NCBI GenBank assembly: GCA_036873135.1
Contig: JAPTYO010000011.1
Coordinates: forward strand, 2,402,298 to 2,466,297
DNA: 64,000 nt
DNA from: Clarkia xantiana subsp. parviflora
Taxonomy: Eukaryota > Streptophyta > Magnoliopsida > Myrtales > Onagraceae
Direction: 5' to 3'
Below are positions 13,820-25,042 of the stretch, in pieces; positions within the stretch are counted from its first letter, which is position 1, and each line of letters opens with the position of its first letter. Both the position numbers and the translations under genes were made by a program. The notes below the pieces were generated by a model. The model made no database searches. It was given only the letters and a program-made list of their open reading frames with translations, and was not told the origin of the DNA.

Positions 13820-14353
13820 TCCAAAACCTCCGACGTTCTTCCGACACGCGATATTCCCGCCTAAGGGGTGTGCGCGGCATCCGTAACACCATCATCCAAA
13901 CCGTCCCTCGTGACGACCTGACCTCACTTTGCACGTCCGACACTTAGAAAATATCACGAACCCTTTCATGCTTGCTAAGGGCTTAATCTCTTCATTATTT
14001 GTTAACTAAGCTCATTTAGGAGTTAACGGTGTCATTAACCGCCTTAATCTCCTTTGAGCCTATATATAGAACTCCACCCTTATTCATTTACTAAGTTGAT
14101 ATCACTTGCATGATTTGAGCTCTTCCTTCTCTCTACTTTCTCTCTCTACGTTGTTCTAATTTAAGCATCGGAGAGGGTTCGCCGGTACCACCCCTGGCTT
14201 AACCTAGCGCAGGTCTGCGAGAAGACAGATCGCGAAGAAGGTGCGAGGAAACGTATTGCAAAAAGGGACCGCCGGATTACGAAGGAAAGAAATCTACCCG
14301 CAAGTTGACCATTCAGATTGACAGTCCGTCGACCCGATACACATGACTTAACA
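13820..14353 (+). mobile_element. Forward LTR of an inverted LTR pair
   Basis: This block ends CATGACTTAACA and is followed by a degraded primer-binding site, CTTGACGCCTTCTAGGAG. It contains a TATATATAG box near 14060 and matches, in reverse complement, the block at 16084-16610 over about 530 bp. The upstream part (13690-13820) differs from the reverse copy, so the true LTR start is uncertain. Confidence 0.7.
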
Positions 14354-15040
14354 CTTGACGCCTTCTAGGAGTCTATCCTGCGATCTGTGCCTTCCAAGAG
14401 CCTATCTTGCGAAAATTTTCGACGCCCACAAGAGCGTATCTTGAAAGCAGTTCATACACTGCAAATACACCATGCGCCTTCTAGGAGCCTATCATGCGAT
14501 CTGTGTCTTCCAAGAGCCTATCTTGCGAACAGTTTTAGACGCTCACAAGAGCGTATCTTGAAAGCAGTTCATACACTGCAAATACACCTTGCGCCTTCCA
14601 GGAGCATATCCTACGATCTGTGCATTCCAAGAGTCTATCTTGCAAATATTTTTCGACGCCCACGAGAGCGTATCTTGAAAGCAGATCATACACTGCAAAT
14701 ACACCATGCGCCTTCCAGGAGCCTGTCCTGCGATCTGTGCCTTCCAGGAGCCTATCTTGCGAACAGTTTTCGACGCTCACAAGAGCGTATCTTGAAGCAG
14801 TTAATACACTGCGTTTATATTCTGTACCATCCAATACTTAATATTGCAAACACTTCCAATGCCCTCAAGAGCGTATCTTGCACTCCCTTTCAACGCCGAC
14901 AAGAGCGTATCTTGCAAATATTTTAAAACACCTCCAGGACCATGTCCTGCAAATGCACCCAACGCCCCTAGGAGCGTATCCTACAAATGCTTTACAACGT
15001 ACCCAAGAATGTATTTTGAAAATACCTTCTTTTTAGAAGT
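14354..15040 (+). repeat. Minisatellite built on the primer-binding-site region
   Basis: The array has roughly five diverged units of about 115-125 bp. Each contains GCGCCTTC(T/C)AGGAGC, CTATCTTGCGAA, ACAAGAGCGTATCTTG and a TACACTGCAAATACACC segment. The first unit begins at the degenerate primer-binding site of the preceding LTR, so retroelement sequence next to the primer site seems to have been amplified. Apparent ORFs across the array reflect repetition without stops. Confidence 0.75.
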
Positions 15041-15676
15041 AAGGATATACAATATATGAAAGATTTTCTATACTAACAATACAGGAATGGCAAAGAACAA
15101 AGAATGCAACCATGAAGACAAACACAACCACACAAAGTATTCAAGACGGTCAAAACCAAAAAGGAAAGCTACAACGCATATGTCAAGTAGAAAATTTAAA
15201 CATCCAAGTACAAAGATAGACTCAACCCAACACGGGGTGTAAGAGCAAGGAGATATATACATACAGTAAAATATGCGGATAACTGAACAAACATCACTTG
15301 AAGATCTCCACAATCAGGGTATTCAGAAAGTAACACACAAAAGGAACTAGAAGATGATCGGGAGATATTCAACTCACCGCCATCAACAAAAGAAATGAAG
15401 GAAAAAACGTTCAAGTCAGAAAGGCAAACTCAAGCAAAAAAATTGCAGTCAATACTAATACCAGGGCAAGATGCATTATATCGCAACAATACCAAAGAGA
15501 TAATCCTTTAAACACAAGAAAAGGGGAATACGAAAATGAAAGCAATGTATCCTAACACGGTCAGTTGTAAGTCACCACTTCAAATAGTGAACACAAACAC
15601 CACAAGGACAAGAAGTAGACGGCAAAATGCAAGGCATTCTAATACTCAGGTATGGGAATATAAGAAAATACGTAAA
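15041..15676. other. Retroelement interior, no gene seen
   Basis: This A-rich spacer lies between the minisatellite and the minus-strand coiled-coil-like ORF. It belongs to the interior of the reverse-oriented LTR element. No recognisable domain is present on either strand. Confidence 0.4.
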
Positions 15677-16006
15677 CTAAGAATGACGACAAACCCCAAT
15701 GACTGATACTCCATTAGGAAGGGTAGGTTGATCCTTTAGAAAAATAGCATACTCAACAAGGAAGCTGGAAAAATCACTAAGCTGATGAGAATGAAAATCG
15801 GGAACAGCCGCAAACATCCGTTCAGCAATCACTTTCTCGAAAGATCGTTTGGCTGAATTGCACCGAATTTCAAGATCAACAAGAAAGGAAGAAAAATTCC
15901 TACACTCGAAAATGGCAAACATCTCTTCCTCCACTCGAAACACATTCTCATAAGATACCAATTCAGCAGCATGTAGGACCTTATCACAAGCAACCTGCCG
16001 ACGCAA
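15677..16006 (-). CDS. Helical ORF of a non-autonomous LTR element
   Basis: An open frame of 109 codons begins about 55 bp inside the primer-binding site of the reverse LTR and ends at a stop near 15677. The peptide is predicted by eye to be mostly helical, with charged heptad-like stretches (RVEEEMFAIFE, CNSAKRSFEKVIAERM). It resembles the C-terminal coiled-coil part of plant gag-like 'putative transposon' proteins, but no zinc knuckle, protease or polymerase is present. The frame may continue upstream without a Met, so this start is only the first available one. It could equally be a chance frame in retroelement DNA. Confidence 0.35.
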   Translation of the reverse strand: MRRQVACDKVLHAAELVSYENVFRVEEEMFAIFECRNFSSFLVDLEIRCNSAKRSFEKVIAERMFAAVPDFHSHQLSDFSSFLVEYAIFLKDQPTLPNGVSVIGVCRHS

Positions 16007-16083
16007 GGTTGCAGTCTCAGCCTTGAGAAAAAATAATATGATCTTGTAGAGCGCTACATTTGCATCCCATAGACGGCACCAAG

Positions 16084-16610
16084 TGTTAAGTCATGCGTAT
16101 CAGGTCGACGGGCTGTCAATCCGAATGGCCAACTTGCGGGTAGATTTCTTTCCTTCGTAATCTGACGGTCCCATTTTGCAATCCGTTTCCTCGCACCTTC
16201 TTCGCGATCCGTCTTCTCGCAGACCTACACGAGGGGTAAGCCGGGGGTGGTACCGGCGAACCCTCTCCGATGCTTAAATTAGAACAATGCAGAAAGAGAA
16301 AGTAGAGAGAAGGGAGAGCTCAAATCATGCAAGTGATATCAACTTAGTAAATGAATATGGGTGGAGTTCTATATATAGGCGCAAAGGAGATTAAGGCAGT
16401 TAATGACACCGTTAACTCCTAAATGAGCTCAGTTAACAAATAATGAAGGGATTAAGCCCTTAGCAAGCATGAAAGGGTCCGTGATATTTTCTAAGTGTCG
16501 GACGTGCAAAGTGAGGTTGGGTCGTCACGAGGGACGGTTTGGATGATGGTGTTCCGGACGCCGCGCACACCCCTTAGGCGGGAATATCGCGTGTCGGAGG
16601 AACGTCGGGA
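16084..16610 (-). mobile_element. Reverse LTR with primer-binding site TTGGTGCCGTCTATGGGA
   Basis: On the minus strand this LTR ends CATGACTTAACA at 16084. It is followed directly by CTTGGTGCCGTCTATGGGATG (to about 16063), a typical plant Gypsy-type primer-binding segment. The minus strand carries CTATATATAGAAC as a likely TATA box. It is the inverted partner of 13820-14353. Two LTRs facing each other cannot come from one normal insertion. Confidence 0.75.
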
Positions 16611-17042
16611 TCTCCGGGGTCAGACGGGAGGTCCGTGTTAGATTACGGGGAGTAACCACTGCGGATACTATAAACATGATATCTCCGGAGTGTTTGCTCG
16701 AAGGCAAATTGGCACACCCTTGGTGGTGGTAGATTCGGCCGGACTTAGGGTGTTATGGGGGGAGGGTTTTTCTCTCTAAAACACTTCAAGGAATGATTAA
16801 GGATTTACCTAATAAAACCCCTAACACCCCATATATATAGGAGGAGTAAAGTGGAAAAAAGTCCACTTTTCTCCTCACCAATATTTCGGCCGGCCTATAT
16901 ATAGGGAGGCCTATATTTTGGGCCTCTCATGTCAATTGGTATTTGGGTATGGCCCAATGTCCTAATGTGACATGTACCCAATTAACTTAGGTAACATACA
17001 CATATAATGGGCTTCCATTTACGGCGCCCATCACCATATGCT
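16611..17042. other. Probable LTR U3 remnants
   Basis: Palindromic, promoter-like DNA with two TATATATAG boxes (about 16835 and 16900) and the phrase GGGTGTTATGGGG...CCCCTAACACCCC. It probably continues the reverse LTR or belongs to a second LTR. No coding frame is supported. Confidence 0.4.
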
Positions 17043-17055
17043 TACAGTCCGGCCC

Positions 17056-17278
17056 CGAAATGTGGTGGTTCAGCGCCTCATCCATTAACCAGAGGTCAGG
17101 GGTTCAATCCCCGCTAGTGACCATGGGAATGGAAAATTGTTTATGACCAGCATTTTACCCCTTACGGGCTGACCCGGTGCGAGTGGGGATTAGTTTAAGT
17201 GTGGAGAAAGCATGCTACGGGTGCAGGCCTCGTAATAAGGGCCCCCTAGGACCACCCCGCGGTAAACTGAAAAAAAAA
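17056..17278 (+). mobile_element. tRNA-derived SINE with 13-bp target-site duplication
   Basis: The 223-bp element has an RNA polymerase III promoter near its 5' end: A-box-like TGGTTCAGCGC and B box GGTTCAATCCC about 30 bp further on. The 3' end is an A-rich tail. It is flanked by TACAGTCCGGCCC (17043-17055) and TACAGTCCGACCC (17279-17291), a 13-bp duplication with one mismatch. A-box/B-box head, A-rich tail and long target duplication together identify a SINE mobilised by LINE machinery. The tRNA fold is not intact, so it is not a tRNA gene. Confidence 0.9.
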
Positions 17279-17442
17279 TACAGTCCGACCCTGGAGGTTT
17301 GGGATCGGACCGGCCATTTCACCCAATCTTTTTCTTCTCTTCTACCACCCCTATAAACCCCCTTCCTACACCATTGTAAAAATTTACAATTCTCTCATCA
17401 ACATACATCCACTATATATGAAATCTGTAGTTTCTTGTGTCA

Positions 17443-17574
17443 ATGGCTTACCATGTTGAAGGCAGTTCTTCCGCTACAATAAGAAGAATAAGGGGTTTTG
17501 GCAACGAACCGACGAACAATACCGTTATCTATATGAAGAACAATCACATGGCAAGTTTCATCTACGAGGGCAAG
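17443..17574 (+). CDS. Candidate first exon of an unrecognised gene
   Basis: An ATG-initiated frame of 44 codons runs into a good 5' splice site (CAAG|GTAAAT at 17574/17575) in phase 0. It is preceded by a TATA-like CTATAAACC at about 17350 and a pyrimidine-rich leader. The peptide includes RRIRGFGNEPTNNTVIYMK and matches no domain I know. No second exon could be placed in the AT-rich DNA downstream, so the gene is probably truncated. A captured gene start is an alternative. Confidence 0.3.
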
Positions 17575-18238
17575 GTAAATTTTCTATACATATAAATGTT
17601 TATATTGATCGTAGATTACAAATATTGCGTAAATAGAGTACACTGTCTAATAAACCTGTTATTGATTCGAAATTAGAGTATTTTTTAATTCGAAATTAAA
17701 ATTAAAACGAAATTAGATATTTTTTTAAGTTCGAATTAAAAGAAAAAAATATTTTGAAATTCAAAATAGAAATTACTGATTTTTTTTAATTTTGAAATTA
17801 GACTATTTATTTTAAAATTTTCAATTGAAAATTAGAAATTAGAAATTAAAGTTGGAGTGTTTTAAATTTCAAAATTCTCTTTGAAATTTGAGAGCGTTTT
17901 TTCAAATTTGAAATTTTAAAATAGAAATTTAAAATACAAATTAGTGGTTTTAGAACTTATGAAATTATTTTTGAATTTTTTTTAAAAAAATTCCAAATAG
18001 AAAAAAATACATAATTTAAAAATATAGATTATATATATACATTTCAAATATAAAAATATAAATTAAAAATAGAAATTAAGAATGTATAAAGAATGTGAAA
18101 GATATGATCTTATTTTGTTTGTTTAAATATTTTTTCGTTTGTTTTATTTTGTGTATTCTTTGATAGATTTCTCGCGCGTGAGTATTATTAAGTAACATGC
18201 TGGAGATTGAGTTGCTAGCAGAACAGGGATTGTTTGGA
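17575..18238. other. Low-complexity AAATT-rich DNA
   Basis: Imperfect repeats of AATTAGAAATT/TTTGAAATT dominate to about 18060. No coding content is seen. It may be the first intron of the fragment at 17443. Confidence 0.5.
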
Positions 18239-18247
18239 TTGATTATA

Positions 18248-18764
18248 GGTTAACATGTCTTTTGGTCCATGATGTTTGACCATTTTTTAGTTTTGGTCCA
18301 TGATGTTTTTTTTCCTAGTTTTGGTACCATATGTTTGTAGATTTTTTTCTAGTTTTGGTCCGACCGTTACATTCTGTCCATTTTTTGACATGTACAAGTC
18401 ACTTGATCCACCCTAAACTTTCAATTTTGTTCAATTTAGTCCCTCTAATACTTTCCTAACTTTTTTTTTGTTCAATTTAGTCCTGAAGTTTCAAAAATTC
18501 AATTGGACCTATTGTCCAATTGGGGTCAATTTTCTTCGGGACTAAATTGAAAAAAAAGGGTTAAGAAAGTATTAGAATGACTAAATTTAATGTTTAGAGT
18601 GGATCACGTGACTTGAACATGTAAAAAAATGGACCGAATGTAACGGTTAGACCAAAACTAGAAAAAATCTGCAAACATATGGTACCAAAACTAGGTAAAA
18701 AAAAACATCATTGACCAAAACCCAAAAGTTGTCAAACATCATGGACCAAAAGACCTGTTAACCC
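18248..18764. mobile_element. Long-TIR Mutator-like MITE, complete
   Basis: A second copy of the 9658-10180 family. It begins GGTTAACATGTCTTTTGGTCC and ends GACCTGTTAACCC, with an internal hairpin of two arms of over 200 bp. It is flanked by a perfect 9-bp duplication TTGATTATA (18239-18247 and 18765-18773). It is clearly the same family as the first copy, with scattered substitutions and small indels, which suggests similar age. Confidence 0.88.
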
Positions 18765-19104
18765 TTGATTATATAATAACTATGTGCTGACCCCGTGATA
18801 CGTGCGAGTCACGTTAAATTGTGAATATTTGTATTTGTTTATTTAATTTGTATTTCGAGAGTAATTCAATTTTAATGAATATTATCTTTATATATATATT
18901 TGAATTTTTATTGGTATGTTAAATAGTATATTGTTAGAATTTGTATATTCAAATGAATTGATAAATATTAGGTTTATATATGATTTGTTAGGTTGCGTAT
19001 ATGTTGTAATTGTGTTAGGGGGCGTTTGGATGTATATAATGTGAGATTACTTGAAATGTTAGATTACAGTGTTTGGTTGTGCTGTAATGTTATATTACAG
19101 TGTT

Positions 19105-20188
19105 GGGTTAAATGATCTTTTGGTGTCATATGTTTGACCAATGTAGGCTTTTGTTGCCATATGTTTTATTTTGTAGGTTTTTGGTGCATATGTTAGTCAA
19201 ATGTTAAATTTGACCATTAAATACTTTTATTTTGTTCAATTTAATCCTTGAATTTATACACCTAACTTCTAATTTTTGCAATTTAGCCCTAGAAGAACCC
19301 AATTGGACCTTAGGGTCCAATTGACCTAGCCATGGTGCGACCCATGGCTCGGGTTGCCCAGGTCCGGCGACGAGAGCCATGGTCCGACCAATGGCTGGGT
19401 CAGACCTAGGGCTGGCAATTCGTGCGGGTCATGCATGTTCGTGTCATGCTAGCTTCGTGTCGTGTTCTGGGGATCAGCCCAAACCCAGCCCAACACGGCC
19501 CAACATGAAAAATCAGCATGAAAAACCAGCATGAAAAATCTAGAATAAATTGAATAAAAAATCAAATATAAAAATTTTAAACTAAAATTTTAAAATTATT
19601 GTGCTATATCGTGCTCGTGTCGTGCCGTGTCATCAATATCAAACTCAAACCCGTAATTTTCATGTCGTGTTCGTGTCGGCCCATCGTGCCGGGCCTAAAT
19701 TGCCAGCCGTAGTCAGACCATGGTTCGGGTCGCCCAGGTCCGGCGATCCAGCCATGGTCCGACCCAGCCATGGGTGGCACCATGGCTGGGTCAATTGGAC
19801 CCAAGGGTTCAATTGAGTCAATTAAACCCTTGAGTCCAATTCACCCAGCCATGGCTGGGTCGGACCACGACTGGGGTCGTTGGACCTGGGCGACCCGAAC
19901 CATGGTCTGACCCAACCATGGGTCGCACCATGGATGGGTCAATTGGACCATAGTGTCCAATTGGGTTCATTTAGGGTTAAATTGTAAAAATTAAAAGTTA
20001 GGTGTATAAATTTGAGGACTAAATTGAACAAAATAAAATATTTAACGGTCAAACTTAACATTTGACTAACGGATGCACCAAAAACCTACAAAATGCAAAC
20101 GTTTGACACCAAAGACCTACAAAATAAAACATATGGCACCAAAAACCTACACTGGTCAAACATATGACACCAAAAGACTATTTAACCC
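19105..20188. mobile_element. Long-TIR Mutator-like element carrying a nested MITE
   Basis: Ends are GGGTTAAATGATCTTTTGG and, inverted, CCAAAAGACTATTTAACCC. The perfect 9-bp duplication TACAGTGTT lies at 19096-19104 and 20189-20197. The inner arms repeat GACC(A/C)TGG..TGGGTC motifs around ACCCAGCCATGG-like palindromes. Without the nested insertion at 19407-19711 it would be about 770 bp. It is a subfamily of the elements at 9658 and 18248. It has no transposase. Confidence 0.87.
19407..19711. mobile_element. hAT MITE nested inside the Mutator-like element
   Basis: TIRs are TAGGGCTGGCAATT and, inverted, AATTGCCAGCCGTA. The perfect 8-bp duplication GTCAGACC is at 19399-19406 and 19712-19719, the hAT hallmark. 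Subterminal sequence repeats CGTGTCGTG/CACGA-type motifs. No coding capacity. It must have inserted after its host element. Confidence 0.9.
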
Positions 20189-20197
20189 TACAGTGTT

Positions 20198-22880
20198 TGG
20201 TATGTGTTGTAATGTGCATTGTAATATGAATTTATTATTATTATATTAATCTATAGAGAGTATATTATATCTTAATATAATGAGATTTAAAAAAAGAAAA
20301 TATATATTTGACAACAAATAACTTCTTAAAGTTTATGTTGTGGTTAATACTATAGTCATTTATGAATTAAAAATAAAATAAAATATGTAAACTCAGTATG
20401 CACAACTATTAAAATTCTAATAGTTAAAACATTATATGTAGTTTTATAAGATAATGAGTTATGAAGTAGATAAACAATAAAAAAACTACTAAAAATAACA
20501 AATTATTCTGGAAACAATCTAAAAATTACATAGGAAAATAATAATTAAATTATTTTGTAAGATCAAACTCTAAAGTCTAAACCCTAAAATATTTGTTAAT
20601 AACAAACTATAAATCGTAAAGTTGTCATGTTGCGTATACGTTCTGTATTTTTTTCATTGCATTTTACATGACATAAAATAGTACTTGTGTAACAAAATAT
20701 GAGTTCTGTATAATGTGTTGAAGATTGATTAAGATCGTATGTACTTCTTCGTAATATAGTAGTTTGTAGTAATAATTTTTGAGTAAACAAAGAAATTATA
20801 TATATAGTTGAAAAATTTAACAAAAACAAGATTAATATAAAAAGTAAATTACTGTGAGTACTAAATATAATTTGTTTAATTTAATATAATTAATGTAATA
20901 GGGAAGATTTTGTAATGTACTAAAAAGTAAGTTAATTAGTTTGGTATATCTATTTTGTATGAATTGAATTTTGTTTGTTATTGTTTTTGTGAATTTAAGA
21001 ATTATTTATATTGTTTAAAAAAAATTTTATAATATAAAATTGATACAATAATATAGAAACTATTGGAAACCATATATAAGTTCATACAGTTCATTTCTTA
21101 TAGAGCATTCTATCCAGCAATCGAAGTCTTCCGACTGTATATTATGTTTCATTATATAAGCTAAATATCTATGTTGAGGTCCGGGTATATATAGTTCTTG
21201 ACGATCTTCTAGTGAGACTATAAGTTTGAATATCTCCCTGCAATTCAACATTATTTGGTAGCCAACGTCGAGTTCCCAGAATTGGCGAAATTTGTTTTCT
21301 CCTTTATTGTTGTCTATTGTAAATATTGCGATGGAGACGTTGTAGATAGCTTAGTACGTATCATTTGTTTCTACAGCTTTATGTAAAATTGTAGTCCTTC
21401 ATATGTATTTTTTTTATGAAGAAATTATTTGTGCAAATCATTAGATTGACATATATGTTACTAGTTTCTTCTATTTTTTAAAAAAATAAAAAATCAGTAT
21501 GAGTCAGACTTGAAGCTGTCGATATAGAGTTGGAAGATACAGTTCTTTCAAATAATTTTTTTTTATTTTTCAAATGCGATGGAATGAAAATATTTGCAAC
21601 TAAATGTAAAAAGGATTCAAGCTTTCCAATAACATCTATCATATTAATAACATCTATCATATTAAGTGACAAATTAATAATTATGGAAAACATGTGTACA
21701 CATATGTGGATATATAATTAAACTTGAACTGTATTAGCAAGCGACAACACACCTGTTAGCAGTGAATGATTCCTTGTCTTGATTCAATCATGTCTAAGTC
21801 TGCAAAAGCAAAATACATTGCAGCTATAGGAAGGAGAGATGCATCCTCAGCCAATGATTTAACATTAGTGTTCAGCAGGAATTCAACTTTCTTTTCAATA
21901 CAATTATGTTGCAGATTTAACATTGAAATTCTGGATTACAACAATCTCACCCTCAACTATTATCTTTCTGAATTTTCGTTTTTCCAGTTTCTCAAGAACA
22001 CGTTGAATTTGAACATACATGTACAAACCCTTCAAAAAAAAAATTACAGAATTACTAAGTATGTTTAATAAAATTAATAATTAAATACTAATTGTTATGA
22101 ATTGTGAATTGTGATAAATATATATAATATGCTGATGTTGCAGAATTATGGAATTAGTCCCAATTAACATAACTATAAAGATTTTTAAACACAATATAGA
22201 TTGCACACTAAAATAGTTTGATTCATTTTTAGGAGAATAGTAGATTTTGATCGATAGTTAACATAAATTACCATATTCATCAAATGTATTATCTGCAGCA
22301 GCTCAAAAAAAGTTCATGGATAGGAAGATTTCGACATTATAATGTTATGCAGAATATGTACTGGAAGTACCAAATGTATTAACTGCAGCAGCTCAAAAAA
22401 GGTACATTGATAGGATGTTTTAGACTATATAATTTTATGCAAAAATATGTAATTGAAATACATCTTCGTCTAGCAGTAACATGTCCTTAGAAAAAAACAA
22501 CACCAGTTTTCTCGTTCATGGCTGTCCAAGTCCTGATTACACGGACCCAGATTGTGCATTTATTGTAACCGTAACTTAACTCTTCCAATTTGGAATAACG
22601 CATTGCCGGGGAGATTTTTAAGGCATGCAAAACATGAATATAAATACAATCATTTATGAACTGATATATGGTGGTAGTATAAATGTTTACAATATCTGAA
22701 CATTAGGTTAACGGTTTAAACACTATCTCTCATCCTACTTTATATAGGTTAAAAAAAAGAAATGGACATGTTAGATAAACGGCTGGATTAAATGGACAGA
22801 GACTTGGACATAGATCCAATGCAGAGGATGCTCATCTCCATTTCGTAACCTTCTGGATGCTCCTGGTCCTGGATTTCACA
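20198..22880. other. AT-rich intergenic DNA
   Basis: No gene is supported. The minus frame near 21060-21251 has a fairly protein-like composition but no start context, splice site or recognisable domain. A direct duplication of about 95 bp lies near 22276-22450. Confidence 0.5.
22276..22450. repeat. Two-copy tandem duplication of about 95 bp
   Basis: CAAATGTATTATCTGCAGCA followed by GCTCAAAAAAAG and a GATAGGA...TTATGCA tail occurs twice head to tail with about 15% divergence. Non-coding. Confidence 0.7.
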
Positions 22881-22985
22881 CTATAAGTAGTTACTACTCC
22901 TTTCCAGAGGGCTCTACCCTCCCTTTGTTATGGAGTTCACTCACCTCCCTTTGTTTCCTTCTTCTTCTTCTTCTTCTTCTTCCTC
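22881..22985 (+). promoter_or_regulatory. Putative core promoter and leader of the TIR-LRR gene
   Basis: A TATA-like CTATAAGTAG at 22881-22890 lies about 310 bp upstream of the start codon. It is followed by a CT-rich leader with a (TTC)n tract at about 22960-22983, typical of plant 5' untranslated regions. The transcription start itself cannot be read from sequence. Confidence 0.4.
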
Positions 22986-23195
22986 CCTGAGTAGTTTTAG
23001 TATCTGAGCCACTCAAGACTCTAGTTCACCTCCCTCGCCAGCAACGCCGTCTTCATTGAGGTGGAAGAGGAGTCGCCTACTCCAGTGGCGATGATGCACA
23101 CGAAGCGTATGGAATTAATGTTGAAGAAACGGATTTGTTCGTATCATCGAAGTCATCGCCCCAGCTAATATTAACAGTTCATTTGGCGTGTTTCA

Positions 23196-25042
23196 ATGTC
23201 ATTATCCACCGATCGAGCCTGGAATGTGTTTGTGAGCTGTCTGATTAAGGATAGTTATGCTCCAGTAGTTAGCCACCTGATCAATTACTTAAAAATTGAT
23301 GGAATCGGTGTTGTAATCGGTAGAGTTGAAATAGGACCTGGAGAACCAATGGATGCGACGCTTGGACATTCAATCGTGGATTGCGACATCTATGTAATCG
23401 TCTTCTCGAAGAACTTCGCCACTAGCAATTCGCGCCTCTGGGAAGTTGCAGCCATCGCAGAGGCCGCTGCGGCCATGGGCAAGAGGATCCTCCCGGTTTT
23501 TTACGGTGTGAAAGCGGAGGATGTCAAACTTAGAACGGGCAAATACGAGACGCAGCTTAGCCGACACACATTCTTAGAGTCTGTAGTTACTACCGAGAAG
23601 TGGAGAAATGCTCTCCAGAGAACTGCTCAGATCTTGGGATTGAATCGCCCAATTAGGTGAGGGTCGACTTTCAGTCTCCATATATTCCGTCGGCTTCATT
23701 TCTTTCCGACTACTTAATTGACACTTTTTATTGATTGCAGCGATGCGGATCTTTGCCAAGAAATTCGTGGACGAGTACGAGATTTTATCAGGGAAAAGGT
23801 ATGTGAGAGATAGATTTTCCCTTTCAAAACTGAAACTCAAAAAGTAGAGTAGACAGATGTAAAAGATAGATGTGTGAATCTGTGATTGCTGCTGCTGCTG
23901 AATTTGACATAGTAATTCCTTGGACTTGGACTCTTGGAGTAGTGGCAATTGGTTAAAACTGATGAGTAGCTTTAGTCAAGGATCTTCGCTGCTGAGATGT
24001 GGTTGCCACAAGGAGTGAGATAGGTTCCATAAATGATCAATAGGAGTTAAGACAGAGAGAGATGAGCAAAAAGCCACTCAATTTTAGAAAGTTTCAACTC
24101 AATCCTCTTTAATTTATTTTGTTAAATAAATTGAACAAATAGCTATTTTTTTCAGGATCAGTCGGTTGTCACTTTGAAAGCAACTATTACGGGCTGCCCT
24201 AACCTACGGAGTATCAAGAATCTGGGATTGGGATCTACATCTCGCACATTCCTAACATTAGAAAATGTCGGCATATCAAGTCTGGAGCTTCAGTCCCAAT
24301 CTTTAAAATCTTTAAACTTGATTGAGAAGATTACCATCCGTAGTAATCACAAACTTAAAGAGGTTTGCTTTGGACAATTGAAGTCCGTGAAGGTGTTTGA
24401 CATTGAAGGTTGTCCGTCCATTGAGAGCTTGTCTGATGTGGGCAGTGCAGGAAAGCTCAAGGAGCTAAGTATATCAAACTGTCCGATCCTCAGAGTAATT
24501 GAAGGTTTGGAAGAAGTGGTGGGACTGGGATCTATAAAGTCTATAAACATCAATAACTGTGATTCCTTGGAGATTGTGGAGAGCAAACTCTTGAAGATTC
24601 CTAGGGACCGATACATCAGTAGCTGCGACAGTCGGGATGAAGCTAAAGTAGAGATGCACCAGCTAGCATCCTCTCCGGTAATCTTGTTACCATCTCTTGC
24701 CCTTCACTTTATAATATATATGTTTGGATGATAGTGGAGAGATTTGCACTGACTGACAAGCAAGTAGAGTAGAGACTTCAATTGTTGAAATCAATGTTGA
24801 TTGTAGGGAAGATATGGCTTACTGGCAGCAACATTTGTAGAAGTATGATATACATTGAGCTAAAATTTACTCTTTCACTATTCTAACATAATAAATTTGA
24901 TTGTGGTTTCCTACATTGACCTTGGATTTGATCAATTTAGGGTGTGTCATCTTCTACCTCCTTGACTGAGACTACTACCCAGCAGGAAGATGCAGATGAG
25001 CTGGAAATAGAGGAACTCAATCGACTTATTGAGCTAGATTAA
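23196..25042 (+). CDS. TIR-LRR protein without NB-ARC
   Basis: Proposed exons are 23196-23656, 23741-23798, 24156-24677, 24807-24842 and 24941-25042. All join at GT-AG sites in frame, giving 393 codons with the TAA stop. Residues 9-125 form a TIR domain: VFVS strand, a BB-loop-like VEIGPGE, IYVIVFSKN and ILPVFYGV strands. Glu83 (in LWEV) aligns with the catalytic Glu of TIR NADases. The usual FRGEDTR segment is replaced by CLIKDSY and the WCL motif is partly missing, so enzymatic activity is uncertain. Exon 2 encodes a 20-residue DADLC linker. Exon 3 carries about six LRRs of the L..L.I..C..L type. The tail is short, Gln/Glu-rich and ends LIELD. No P-loop, Kinase-2 or GLPL motif exists between TIR and LRR, and introns of 84 and 357 bp leave no room for an NB-ARC domain. 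TIR genes of this kind act in plant immune signalling; the role here is inferred. The exon plan matches the minus-strand gene at 42144-35163. Confidence 0.75.

Noticed and set aside
14387..14926. 179-codon plus-strand ORF
   Set aside because: It spans the minisatellite; a repeat unit without stops gives long frames in several phases, and the peptide only mirrors the repeats.
21060..21251. Minus-strand ORF with protein-like composition
   Set aside because: No splice sites, no start context and no known domain; surrounding DNA is AT-rich intergenic.
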